In this document: positions 1-13,691 of the stretch, piece after piece
How the letters are laid out: each line of letters starts with the position of its first letter
Position numbering within the stretch: position 1 is the stretch's first letter
DNA from: Thamnidium elegans
Lineage: Eukaryota; Mucoromycota; Mucoromycetes; Mucorales; Mucoraceae
Assembly (NCBI GenBank): GCA_025201345.1
Contig: JAIXMG010000013.1
Coordinates: 62,001 to 126,000 of the forward strand
Direction: 5' to 3'
Length of the DNA stretch: 64,000 bases
Translations under genes and position numbers: made by a program
Notes under the pieces: model-generated
Told to the model about the DNA's origin: nothing
Databases searched by the model: none
The model's input: the letters and a program-made list of their open reading frames with translations, nothing else

Positions 1-236
1 ATGCTCTTTATACCGCGTCTTCTAGGCTGCCTGGTAGGGCGTACGCCGTCATAAGTGTGCGCGGGGTACACGACAATGCTTCTTCTGGTTGTGCTCACTG
101 GTCGATCACCACGGTGGCTCTGGGATGGTACATACTTCCTCAAGTTAGCAGGAAATACGCGATTCGGGTGAGCCTAAACGACTCCTGATGACCGACGCCT
201 TGTTATGCTTGTTATGTGGATGTATTGGTGGCTCTG

Positions 237-383
237 GCGTATGGATGTGGTGATCTTACTGCTGTGGTGGATCGAAAAGCCCTAGGTATGGACTTTCTTT
301 CTAACCTTGGTTTCACTGGATGTGATGGTTCTGTCCGTTTCCCTGGTTTCTTGACCTCTGGTTTTTTAACTGTAATTACTTGA
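237..383 (+). pseudogene. Possible retroelement protease remnant inside R1
   Basis: A short open frame reads through ALGMDFLSNLGFTG and stops at 381-383. The LGMD(F/W)L pattern resembles the C-terminal part of Ty3/gypsy aspartic proteases (ILGMDWL type). Nothing convincing is found before or after it, and this block is missing from R2. It could be chance. If real, it would tie R1 to an LTR-retroelement family. Confidence 0.2.
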
Positions 384-482
384 TCTGATCCCTGGTGATG
401 GGTGCACTTGATCCTTGGTTTACTCCCTTCTCAAGTTCCTATTACTGTGAAAGCGTCTTCTATTGAGGATTCTAAAGAATAC

Positions 483-522
<40 letters not shown>

Positions 523-526
523 CTAT

Positions 527-795
527 CTCTTCTGTCGGTATATCCTTATATCGCTTGTATCTCTTATATCTCTTGTATATACTTTGTCTTCTGTATATAT
601 TGTATCTATTGTATCACTTGTATCTATTGTATCACTTGTATCTATTGTATCTCTTGCATATCTGACATCTCTTGCATCTCTTGCATCTATTGCATCTATT
701 GCATCTATTGCATATATTGTATCTCTTGTATCTCTGGCATCTCTGACATCTCTGACATCTCCTGTATATACTTTGTCTTCTGTATATATTGTGCT
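527..795. repeat. Mixed 9-bp satellite array in R1
   Basis: About 29 units of a 9-bp repeat (consensus TATCTCTTG, the complement of the R2 unit ACAAGAGAT). Variants include TATCTATTG, TATCACTTG, CATCTATTG and CATCTCTGA, so this array is degenerate, unlike the R2 array. It has few stop codons, so several overlapping open frames cross it; these are repeat artefacts rather than genes. It is preceded by a run of about 30 A at 486-515. Confidence 0.9.
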
Positions 796-950
796 GGTCG
801 CTTGGACGGAAAGTTTTGATGGTGCTGGCCACTTAAAATTTTGACGGTGCTGGCCATAGACAGTTTTGATGTGCTGGTCACGAAGAAAATTTTGGTGCTG
901 GTCACTTAGATCGATAGAAAAAATTTTGATACACAATTTTGACAGACAAA
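796..950. repeat. GTGCTGGTC...AAAATTTTGA minisatellite in R1
   Basis: Five or six imperfect units of about 25-35 bp, each with GTGCTGG(T/C)C followed by an AAAATTTTGA/AGTTTTGATG core. The same units appear on the other strand in R2 at 39055-39180. The array sits directly beside the 9-bp array in both copies, so it is part of the element. Confidence 0.75.
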
Positions 951-1560
951 TTTTGAATGGGAGAAAAAAAAGGCTGGTATTCTTTGGTCTCCCTCTTATA
1001 GTCGTCACGGATCGGTAAAAAAGAACTTGGGCTGGTTGTAAGTCTTGGTGACGATGTTCCCTGATCCTTGGTGAGGATTAAGTAATTATAGTTTTAAAAT
1101 CATGTCAATAAATCGTAAGTGGAAACAGGTGGTTCCAGAGCTGAAGGTGGAGTTAAGATTGGAAAGATTGCCTGTATCTAGGTGTCTTTTCGTGAAGCCA
1201 TGGTGGTTCGATTTATCACATCTGTACGAAGGAATCATTGGTACTGAAGCATAACTTGTATAATAACGCTAGGTTATCAGGTATAGTACTACTAATATAG
1301 GTCCTAACCTGAATTGCGTGTTTCGCGACTGCTTGCTTGGAGGTAATAGGTATGTACTCTTGGGCCGTCTGTGAAAAATGATAGGCTTGGGCCCATTCCG
1401 AAGGAAGTGCTGTCGTGTGCTTACGTGTAACATACTTCGGCGCTGTATACTTCTATCCGCAGTTCTGGTTTTCTGCGATATTTATAGCCAACTTTCATCT
1501 CAAAGCAAGGTACTCTGGTAGTAATATCTGGTGGTCCAAGAGAAACATACTTTAATTAAA

Positions 1561-1940
1561 TAAATAAAAACTAGACCTTTTTTTTCGCAAATAAATGTTT
1601 TAAATAATGCTTTTATAATTATGTGACATCGTCTTACTGATGCATGAGACTATTATTCGTTTACTTCCAGCTCCAGACTATTGATAACCGTATAAACCGT
1701 TTTGTTAAGTACACTTAACATATTTCTTTTATTTGGCTACTGTAGTTGTATTTGCAACTGTGTTTTTTTGTGATTGGTTCTCTAACTATTCTCTTTTTTA
1801 ACAAAAGATTCCGAGTATGGTTCACTTGATGATGAAATGAGCCAAAAAAAAAAGGGGGGGGGGGGTTCCACTCTCTTTAAACTGATAGTATTCTCAATGT
1901 TACATATATTACAAAAACGATTTATTTATTATTTATTTAT
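1561..1940. other. Intergenic, AT-rich
   Basis: AT-rich spacer between R1 and the 3' end of ytm1, with a run of A then about 12 G near 1843-1865. No gene is seen. Confidence 0.6.
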
Positions 1941-3464
1941 TTAAACTTTGGCACTGTAGATCTTGAGTTGCTTTTCTTCACCACCACTAAGAATCTTATC
2001 GTTATCCCAATAAACACTCAAAACCTTTTCCTTCTTCTCCTTATTTTCAGCTTCGACGGTATACAATGGTTCTCTACTACGAATATCCCAAACACGAACT
2101 GTTGAATCATAAGAACCAGAACATAATGCGTATTCAGAAGATTTGGACCAACAGACAGAGGAAACCCAAGCTGTATGACCTCTAAGACTCATCTTGACGT
2201 TGCTTCCATCTTCTGCTCTAGGATCCCATAATCGAATGGTGTTATCTGAATGACCGGTTGCTAATAATTTAGCGTTGCTGGAGTAATCAACATCAAGCAC
2301 AACCTTTTCACAATTCTTTGTTGACAAGTTTACTTGTTGCTCAACGTCCCAAGATCTAATTGAATGATCCCATCCACCGGTATATACTACGTTGGAATCA
2401 AGTTTATCAAACGTGACAGAGTTTACTCCACCAACATGACCTTCTAATGTAATGGCCTTTGTCTTGATCTTTCTACCGTCTGTCTTTTCGGTCTTCTTTC
2501 TCTTTTTAGGTGTCTCTGAAGCCTCGGAAGGTTCGTCTTCTGTGGGTTCGATTGTGGTCCAAACCTTGACAAAACTATCAGCTGAAGCACTAGCGATCTA
2601 CTCGATTCATTTTTTTTTTGTTAGTGTCTGTATATGCGTAACATTACTTTTCTGTCAAGAAACTTACAAATTTATTTTTGGAGTCGACGGCAATTGATTC
2701 AATAGGTCCCTTATGGCCTTTACATTCGTACATTAAACGATCTGTTCCTTGTTCAAGTGAATATTCCCAACCTAAAAGAGTATGATCGAGACCAGCGGAG
2801 AAAATGGTAGCAGTAGTATCTAAAAAATAATATTTTTTTTTTAATATCTACACACATATATACACATATAAATATATATTACCAGTAACTTGGCCAAATG
2901 CAACACTCTTTACGGAATCAGTATGGGCCATCAAGGTACCGATACATTCACCAGTAGAGTTCCATAATCTAACGTTGTTATCGTATGAGCCGGTAAGGAA
3001 TAATCCGTTATGTCCCTTTACTGAACTGATCCAATCGTCGTGTTGATAAGCTGTAAGAGGGGTAGGAGGAAGCATAGATTCGACATATTCAATAGTGACC
3101 AAGTTTTCCTACACGGGTTATTAGTTTTTATTGCAGTATACACACGAAGAAGAAGAAAAAAAACTTACAGTAGAAAGTCTATTGGCGTTTAAATATTCGA
3201 CAATACTAGTTCTTAAAAGCTGACCATCAATTAAAAAATCGAAAGGAATAGGTGTATCTATATGTAAGTGTTAGTAAAAATAAAGACGAGGATTATATAA
3301 CAAGATCTAGATCTAGATTTACCAATGTCAAGCAAGTTGTTAACAATCTCTGAAAGGCCATCCTTTTTAATGTTGGAAGGTAACAACATGGCAGCATCGC
3401 TGACTGCATATTGAGTTTGTTGAGTGGTGAAGCGAACTTGAACTTGCTCTTGTTCTGTAGACAT
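1941..3464 (-). CDS. ytm1: Ribosome biogenesis WD40 protein Ytm1/WDR12
   Basis: Component of the Nop7-Erb1-Ytm1 (PeBoW) complex that matures the 60S ribosomal subunit in the nucleolus. Five exons on the minus strand: 3464-3323, 3257-3169, 3108-2883, 2819-2668, 2597-1941, giving 421 residues (WDR12 is about 423). The N-terminus (QVRFTTQQTQYAVSDAAMLLPSNI, about residues 8-31) is a typical NLE domain, which in this family docks the MIDAS domain of the Rea1/Mdn1 ATPase. WD repeats follow to the C-terminus, including WISSVKGHNGLFLTGSYDNNVRLW and IRLWDPR / VRVWDIRSREPL blades. The start is the only ATG before the NLE domain. It is divergent from spc24 across 174 bp. Family assignment is strong. Confidence 0.93.
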
Positions 3465-3638
3465 TTTAAGTTTTTATGAGTTAAAAAAAAAGAAAAATTA
3501 AAAAAAGAGAGAGGTTTTTTTTTTAAATTATTTATGTGGGTGGCTTATGTGATTGGAAATAAGTTCAGTGTGACCGGGCTAATACCTACACGAACGTTTC
3601 CCCTCCTCCCCCCCTTTTTTATTACCTTTTTTTTTTAC

Positions 3639-4413
3639 ATGACTGAAACCTTAGAAACAACACTATCAAAACTTGATAATTTATGTCAAGAACTTGAAAC
3701 AACGGATTTTTTTAGTCCCAAAAAAAAGAGTAAAGAAGCAGTAGAATCGTATTATGCTAAAGCAAAGCATAGTTTAGATGTAGAACAATTTATTATTGGA
3801 GGTAAAATAGTTGGCAAGTATGCTGTATAATATATACTCAATTGTGTTTTCCGAGTAGAACTTGAATTGGATTATAATAAAGGTCTAGAAAAAGAACGAG
3901 AATTGTTAAAAGAAGTTAAAGAATCCGAAAATGATATGAGTACGCGACAACAACAGATGGAAGAGTATCAAAATAAAGTTACAGAGGAAAGCTTACGACG
4001 TGATAAACTGTTGGCAGAATTAAAATATTTGGAGCAGCAGATTGAGAATGAGAGTAATGATGAGGCTATTGAACAAAATTTGAATAGTGAAACGTACGTA
4101 TACTAGAGAAAACTCTGCTTGCATTATATACATATAAAAAAAGCGCTAATTTGTTATGCGGGTTAGACTCAAATTGGCTATCTTTCGTAAAATGGGAATT
4201 CAAATGGTAGTAGAAGACGACTATCAAGTAAAGAAGGCAATCCTTAGTAAGCATATATTTACATCAAAAATGGATACACACTAATAAAAAAAGCTCGTAA
4301 TTTTTGTAGCTACGCGCGATGGACAAGATATCCGTACTATTCCAGTTGAAAACCATAATGCTAAACAAACGGTTAAAAATATATGGGAATTTATTTCAAA
4401 AGACTTGAAATAG
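3639..4413 (+). CDS. spc24: Kinetochore protein Spc24 (Ndc80 complex)
   Basis: Subunit of the Ndc80 complex that links kinetochores to microtubules. Four exons: 3639-3801, 3859-4093, 4167-4246, 4310-4413, giving 193 residues. The N-terminal two thirds is coiled coil (EKERELLKEVKESENDMSTR, KLLAELKYLEQQIENES). The C-terminal globular domain reads LKLAIFRKMGIQMVVEDDYQ and then ends VKNIWEFISKDLK, matching the Spc24 fold (Y/F-R-x-LG-I ... N-x-x-W). The first intron could use either of two nearby acceptors (GAG at 3855 or TAG at 3858); the TAG was chosen and both keep frame. The 3' end faces the next gene 50 bp away. Confidence 0.85.
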
Positions 4414-4463
4414 TAATAATAATAACAATAATGTATATAATCTTCTTTCTCTCTCTCTCTCTC

Positions 4464-5958
4464 CTAGCATGCATGTTTTGAATGTAGTGTAAATAACGAT
4501 AATAAACCTTGCATAAAATTCTTCTTTTCGTTCTCTAACCTAGACAAGTGCCTTTGTTGTTTATAAGCAGAAATCATGGGCTGAATGATAGTTAACCTTT
4601 CGATACGTTTCACATAATCCGCTTGCAAATCATTTAAAGTCATTTTGATGGTACCTATTTCTTTTAACAGAGATTGAATGGTAGCAGCCAAAGGGAAAAA
4701 ATAAGCTTGGTCGTGGTAACCATGAACCCAGTCAAATTGGTGATTAAAATCGGATAGGTCAATTAATAGGTTGTTTAGTAACGAATTACTAAGATCACTT
4801 AATTCAGACATGTCAAATACGCGTTTTAATCTACGATTTAATACTCTTGTATCCGTAGCATTAATTTTATCTATTGTTTGTTGTGTTACGGATTGCAGCA
4901 CTTCGAATGGATTCTTTTCGTGAGTTACCGTCATCTTGAATTGGGGAACTACAACTAAAAGTCAATGATCTACTTTTATTACATGTTTATTTATTATTAC
5001 CGTGCTTTTTTATGTGGTTTGGTATAGGTTCGGGAATGACAAGTTGTAAGGGAGAATTCTATTATATGTATACATGTTATTTATTTATTTTTTAATTACA
5101 AAAAAAAAAAAACTTGCCTGATTTAATTTAGATTTATTTGATAATAGTTTATCGTGTTCTTGTAAAAGAACCTCGTGAGATAGTTGAAGTGATTCTATTT
5201 TAAAAAGAAAGAAAATGCAGTTATTGCATAAGTCGGCAAATATTATTAAATTACTAACCATGGCTTGAATTTAACCTCTTTAGTTTACCAGTCATATTAG
5301 TCTCTGACTTTCTTAGTTGAGATAACTCTTGCTTCAAGTCAGAAATCTAACATGTATAGAAAGTAAGCAAAAAAAATAAAATAAAAAAATGCTTCTTTTT
5401 TTATGCAAATGTATGTATGTACCTGTGTTTTAAGTTCCTCTTCAATCTCTGATTTTACAGTTAATAATTGTTTCACCAATTTATTCTTTATCATTGATTC
5501 TTCGTAATCCTTTATTTTACTCTTTAATTCAATATCAAGTACTTTGATCATCTATTGTATTTTATATTTAGTATTATAAAGGGGGTTGCATCTGCTTAAT
5601 TTCTGACCTCATTTGACCGTTGGTTTTCTAAACGCAGTTGCTTCAGTTCTTTATAATTCTCTTTAAATAACTCGTACCGCTAATTTATATATATAAGTTA
5701 TACAAGTAAACTCTATCTCTCTCTCTCTCTCTAAAAAAGTAAAACTTACCAAGTCTTGGTTTTCTTCTTGTAAAAGAATTTGCCCAATTTCTATACATTA
5801 TAGTATTATTAATTTCTATCATAAATAAATAAAAGTAAAAATTTACCTGCTGCTAATAGAGCATCATTTTCTGTCTTGTCGTAAGAATCATGAAACTCTT
5901 CTAACTTAAGACAGTCTGGTTTATTACAGCAACATGAAAATTGAATAGTGTTCTGCAT
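4464..5958 (-). CDS. Coiled-coil protein with CC1-box-like motif, possible dynein adaptor
   Basis: Eight exons: 5958-5847, 5790-5750, 5679-5608, 5551-5423, 5346-5259, 5194-5118, 5058-5001, 4954-4464, giving 355 residues. A Cys cluster (CCCNKPDC) lies at residues 9-16. Residues 35-52 read LAAEIGQILLQEENQDL, which fits the AAxxG CC1 box known in BICD, Spindly and HAP1/TRAK dynein adaptors, where it binds dynein light intermediate chain. Coiled coil follows at once (YELFKENYKELKQLRLENQ and on to about residue 150). A short Pro-containing linker precedes a helical C-terminal domain of about 160 residues that I do not recognise. The sixth intron uses a GC donor (CAG|GCAAGT). The CC1-box link is by pattern only; the gene model is well supported because all eight exons join in frame. 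Confidence 0.7.
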
Positions 5959-6147
5959 TTTAACAATAATAATAAAAGAAAAAAAAGGGGGATATAAAGG
6001 ATGTGCAAAAAGGAAATTTATTTAATTTTATATATTTACTTTTTGTTACACACACGAGTTCTTTGGTGACGTCTGATTTAGGTCGGATTTTTTCTTGTTT
6101 CTCTCACTCTCTTTCTTTTCTTTATTTTTTTTTTTTTTTTAACTGTA

Positions 6148-8616
<2,469 letters not shown>

Positions 8617-8752
8617 AATAAATAAATAAACCAATCTTCTCTTGATTACTAAACACTGAGAAAAAAAAATGCCTGGCTTTTAAATATAAAGGGTATATTT
8701 TTTTCGCACATGTGTCATGGTATATATTCCTCCTTTATATTTTTTTATTATT

Positions 8753-10934
8753 ATGGAAAAAGTATACGAAACTTTTAATCGATATCCTTGGGATACAGAC
8801 AAACTCTTTCAAGCAGGTCTTGATAGTATTATAGAAACTATACCAAAAACCAACCAAGATGACCTTGTTGAACAAGCACAATTACTAAAAGCAAAACACT
8901 TTTATTTTTCCAGGTATTAAAAAAAAAAACTTTTAGTGTATCTGATTTTAATGCGGAAAAAAAAAAAGATTTCAACAGGACTTTGATTTAGAAAGTTATT
9001 TACAGTATGAACAGGAAAAATTAGATCAAAAAAGGAACCAACAACAGTTTGATAGGTTGGAAAAGTACGACTATGATCATGATGAGGATTATACTAAAGG
9101 GTTACCGAATATTATACGTGGTTGGGTACAAGACCAAACTGTAAATGGGTTATGGGATAAAGAAAAGTTACAGTTAGAGTTCTCCAAGGCCAAAGCATTT
9201 TATTACGTTGCGTACGTATTATTATTATTATTATTTGGTTAGGAATGCTTACTTTTTATCTAAATTTTTTTTTTTAGGCGTGTTGAAAAAGTCGATTTGA
9301 ATGCTTATTTTTCTTACAAGGCTAAAAAGGAACAACAAAATAAACCAGCTTGTCCGTTTGCAAATAAATGGATGAACAAAGGTAAATTAGGTCCAGTCAA
9401 ACAAACCAACGGTGTATCATTTGTTGTTACAGAAAGAACTCAAGGACCTGAAACCATCACACTCTCTTCTCCTAAAACCAAAAACATTCTCTCGACCCAT
9501 CGGTTAAAAGATATACAAAGTGCTTTAAACAAAGCAGAAGCGAATTCAAACGTAACATCCATCTTTGTAACCACCACTGTAGCAGATACCAGTAACCCGT
9601 TCGAAATAAATGAGCGTATTGAAACCAAGGATACCAAACTGATGAGTTGTGGATTAGCTTATAACGAAACAGCTGCTCTTGGTTCTGATACAAACCGTCA
9701 AGTGTCAATTAATCATTTATCTACTACTTATTATAATTTAGTTCGTTCTGTTCTTGCTCGTAAAGACCCTAAATTAATTGTCACATTCTCTAACGGACAG
9801 ATCCCTCTGAACGCGGCATATTTGACATTATGTCTTGGGTTTATGCGCGTCATTACAGAGCATTCACTTTTAGTATTTACACTTGATTTATCACATGCTC
9901 CTATCCCTCCTTTATTACTGCTGGCCACGGCTTGCGGTCGTGCTCGTACTACAAAGCCTTTACCGGCGGGTCTTGACCTTTATTTAGCTTTGGCAGCTCC
10001 GGATTATGCTAAACTGAGAGGCCCTGAGCTAGTTTATCTTGGGCTGGCGGATACATTTGTACCAGAGACCAAGTTGGCTGATACATTTGATATAGCGAAA
10101 AATATGGCTATTTGTACTGCGCCCGATACCAATGCGTCTATTCAACTTGCATTGGCTATTCATCATACCTATTCCGGTCCCAATCGATTAACTGTATGGG
10201 AGAAATATATTGAAAGTGTATTTGGTGTAAGTTTTGAAAAATATGTCTATACGTATTCGGTTAAAACTAAACTTCCCTTTTATGTATTTTAGGCAGCAAC
10301 TTCGTTTGAAGATTTAAAACAGCGATTAGAATCGCATAATACACCTTGGAGCAAAAACATTTTAAAACATTGGAGCACTTTACCACCTACTTTGTTAGAT
10401 GTTATCTTTAAAGCAGTTAAACAGTGTCAAACATTAACAAACCCAATAAAGATTTTGGATTTGGAAAAGAAATTGAATCAAAGATGGCGTCAGAGTAAAG
10501 ACTATCAGCAGTGGATAGATGGGAAACAAGATTGGGTTGATACTTGTACTGATTTTTACCTTGAGCAAGATGAGAACGTAGACCTGGACCAAGAGCTTGT
10601 ATTGGTGTATGAGGTACCTCAACAGGTTGAAGAAGAGGAAGAGGAAACGGTCGTATGCCCTGTTACAGGCCAAAAGTCTGCTGGTTCAATATGTCCTGTA
10701 AAAGGAATGCAGGAGGTACAAATCAAGTGTCCTGTTACTGGTCAAGTGTCGGTTGATGGTACTACTACTTGCCCCGCTTCGGGACAACAAGAACCAGCCA
10801 AGTGTCCTGTGACAGATAATTCTGGAGTATGTCCTGTATCCGGTCAACAACAACAAAGTACTGCTACTAAAGATTGCCCCCTTTCAAGTCAATTAAATGA
10901 TATTGCGCCTGCAATGGAAAACCTAACACTTTAA
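8753..10934 (+). CDS. HIBCH-like (ECH_2) protein, probable pseudoenzyme, with Cys-Pro repeat tail
   Basis: Four exons: 8753-8913, 8969-9211, 9278-10226, 10293-10934; 664 residues. An in-frame ATG at 8717 could add 12 residues. The N-terminus holds a duplicated module (YPWDTDKL...AKHFYFSRF and LWDKEKL...AKAFYYVARV, about residues 9-64 and 107-146) of unknown role. Residues about 185-545 align by eye with 3-hydroxyisobutyryl-CoA hydrolase: NGQIPLNAAYLTL stands where the family has DGITMGGGVGL, and LDLSHAPIPP where it has MPETAIGLFPD. The Gly-rich oxyanion loop and catalytic Glu are therefore lost, while GLADTFVPE and the C-terminal helices are kept. After an acidic stretch the tail (570-650) has seven CP motifs (CPVTGQ, CPVKG, CPASGQ, CPVSGQ and similar), plus CPFANK near residue 160. 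One possible relative is the mitoribosomal HIBCH-like protein mS47; this is unproven. Confidence 0.75.
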
Positions 10935-10954
10935 ATAATAAATAATAATAAAGA

Positions 10955-10985
<31 letters not shown>

Positions 10986-11000
10986 GAGAAAGGAATTTTA

Positions 11001-12360
11001 TTATGAAATAACTTGAACAGCTTTAACTGCTTTTTTTGCTCTACTCTTTAAAGAACTGAGATTCAATGAATCCTTTACTTCCAATGTTTCAACTACTTTT
11101 ACAAGGTTATCTGATTCTTGGTTTAAACAATTAGCAGCAAAATCCACAAACTGTTCATCGCACTGTTGTAATACATGGTTTTGATGATGAGCTACCAGCT
11201 CCCGTATAAAGTACCAATTATGTTCGTAGTTCTCTTGACGTACTTCTACCTGTGTAGTTCCATCACTGCGAGCACACTCTGTCAATTTCAAAATAACATC
11301 TCGCATCACTTCTCGTTCGCCTACATAACACAATACATTTTTGGGAGCAAATCGATGATATCCAGATTCAATGCGTGTTAATTTAAGTAAATGAAGTTCG
11401 GCAGGGTCAGCCTCGGGTAAATTCAAGTATTCTTTTAAAACGTTCTTTGCTAAAGCGGGTGTTATCAGATCTTCTTTGAATTCCCAAAGCCATGAGTTTG
11501 TATCGGCTGAAACGAGAGGAGAGACAAGTAATATACCGGCAGGAAGTTCAACAGAGAAATTGGTACGTGGTGCCAAAATGTCTTTTAGCATGTCTGGGGC
11601 ATAGATGCGGATTAATGTCTCTAAACAAAGTGCACCACCGGCAGAATCTCCGGATAGAATTATTTTGGAGCCGGGAACCTATAAAAGCTCGTTAAAATCA
11701 GTGAAAGGTACTTTAAAAGAGGGGGAAGTGAATTATTTTACCTTTAATGTGTTGACCAAGTACTTGTATGCTCCCACACATTCAAGAACTGGAACAGGGT
11801 ATTGAGACTCAGGTGCTAAACCTTGCGAGGAGAAGAAGAAGAAATGTCAATTAAAAAATATTGATGCCATTTTTTTTTTGGGGAGGGGAGGGGAGAGGGC
11901 TTACTATAATCAACAGATAGAATTAATGCGTTAATGTTGTACTTTTTCTTTAAGAGTTCGATCCAATCTATAAAAACTTCCATATACATTAAACTATGAC
12001 CTACACGGAATGCACCACCTACACACAAAGACTTTTAGCATATTTTTTAATAGAGGTACCCGGTTGTTAATTTTGACAATTACCGTGCACTTTATAAATA
12101 ATAAGGTCCGCTTTTTTTATTCTCTTGGATAGTTCGGCAGGTCGGCCAGTACATTCACTCATCGATGGCCCGATCCAGGCACCTTTCCATGTGTCTTTTT
12201 CAATCAAGGTCACCCATTTCATTTGTGGTTTTGTAGGTGACGTGAATGATGCTATCAAATATCGTGAGAGCTTTGGAGGAAGTGAGATAATCGTTTGGAT
12301 CACAAATACACTTATACTAGGTGGTATAAATGACCGTACTAATTTACGAAAGAATTCCAT
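11001..12360 (-). CDS. Alpha/beta hydrolase (steryl acetyl hydrolase / HSL-like family)
   Basis: Likely esterase or lipase. Four exons: 12360-12084, 12018-11905, 11821-11742, 11678-11001; 382 residues. A hydrophobic N-terminal segment (SISVFVIQTIISLP, about residues 16-29) may anchor it to a membrane. The oxyanion-hole motif HGGAF is split by intron 1. The DYSLAPES motif is typical of this family, and the nucleophile elbow is GDSAGG. YVGEREVMRD is a candidate site for the acid and YEHNW for the His. This layout fits the fold-3/HSL group that includes Say1-type sterol deacetylases; the substrate cannot be read from sequence. The 3' end faces the HIBCH-like gene 66 bp away across a poly-A run. 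Confidence 0.85.
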
Positions 12361-13486
12361 TTTTTTTTTTTTGACTGATTTGTTTTTTTGTGAAAGAAAA
12401 AAAAAGAGAGGTTTGGTTTTATTGTATTCCTTTTTATAACTTCTTTACGGATCACCAGGACTCGGGTTGTTTGACATGAATAATTTTAATTCATCCTAAA
12501 ACGGAATACGTGGTTTTTTTTTTCTCATTTCTTTTTCCGTTATAATATTTGAACTATACTTTATAATAATGATAAAAAGGAGCTGATTTTGTAATATAAA
12601 TGTGATATATAGGCATCACTTATAAAAAATATACGTCAACAAAAAATTTCCAATTTGATGACTAAAATAAACTTTCTTAATATGATATCAAATTTCATTA
12701 CACAAAAATCAGTTGAAAAATACACAAGTGTTGGGTCATTAGTTTTAACATAACATGTGTCATGGGATAGATGTGAAAAAATTTAAGCCTTGATCAATTG
12801 CTCTTTAATCAACCAGTTTGACTTGTCATACATAAACACAAAATATGCAAAAGAAACGTTGGTGGTTTATTATAATAGAAAATAATTTCTTATTAGTACA
12901 AGTTTAATTTACACGTATTATTGCGTGTAATTGGTTTTTTTTTTAATATAAAAATAATGTATATTCGAAAAAATAGTTGGTCTTCTTTTTTAACAGGTGT
13001 AAAAGAATAGATAACTGATTTTTTAACACATGAAATTTAATCAACAAATAAAAGAATGCCCAACTAAAGGGGGATACTGATTGTACTTTTTTTTTGGTAC
13101 GAAAAAAAAAAAAAAAAAAAAAAAAAAGTCTTTCCTAATTGTCTTTAACGTGTTCTTAATTCTGTCATTATCTCTGGGATACAAACCGGTGAAAACTTTG
13201 ATGCAAGGTTTTTATCTCAATGATAGTATTTCGGTAGGCCGATTTCATTTGATTGCTTGAGGCGATACAGTTAAGGTTTTTATTCACTATTTCCGGTATT
13301 ATCAAAACTGTCGAAATGCATTTAATTCTCGGTTCTATTGAAGCGAAAAAATACCCAAAAAACAACAGCAGTTACCAACTAGAATTCTTTTTTTAAGATA
13401 TATAATTTATTTATAAATGCAAAAAAAAAAGGAGAGATTGTATATTGAAATAAAATTTGAAAAAGACAACCGGCTTAATACAGGGG
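12361..13486. other. Intergenic, AT-rich
   Basis: About 1.1 kb of AT-rich sequence with A and T homopolymers (including about 27 A near 13100). No gene, RNA or repeat family could be recognised. It should hold the promoter of the hydrolase and the 3' end of the transporter. Confidence 0.6.
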
Positions 13487-13658
13487 CTAGGTTAGCTCTT
13501 CTGCAGTAGGGACTGAAGTATATTCTCCAAAGATTTCTTGTTCGATAGCTGCGTGTCCTTGATTACGAATAGACTCATTATATGATTTACCTGGTGTGTT
13601 TTTTATTACGATTTGATAGTACTAGAGGAAAAATTCAATTTAGTTTTATACAGAAAAT

Positions 13659-13691
<33 letters not shown>

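Larger units (their letters stand above)
1..1560 (-). repeat. Dispersed repeat copy R1 (satellite-bearing, cut by window edge)
   Basis: This stretch matches 38350-40705 (R2) in reverse-complement orientation. Matching landmarks in order are the block around 20-125 (ends in a CACCACGGTGGCTC-like motif), the 9-bp array, a minisatellite of GTGCTGG/AAAATTTTGA units, an A-rich tract beside GGCTGGTATTCTTTGG, and about 480 bp (1010-1490) that matches 38400-38930. R1 differs from R2 by an extra block at about 130-480 and a much shorter, mixed 9-bp array. No intact gene is visible. The true left end lies outside the window, and the right end near 1545-1560 is judged from where similarity stops. The element class is unknown: it may be a non-autonomous element or a large LTR-like piece. 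Confidence 0.8.

Noticed and set aside
463..1008. Overlapping open frames in the R1 9-bp array
   Set aside because: Same cause as in R2: low-complexity array with no stops, no protein features.
13168..13365. Small minus-strand frame in the 12.4-13.5 kb gap
   Set aside because: Short, no motif, and typical of chance frames in AT-rich DNA.
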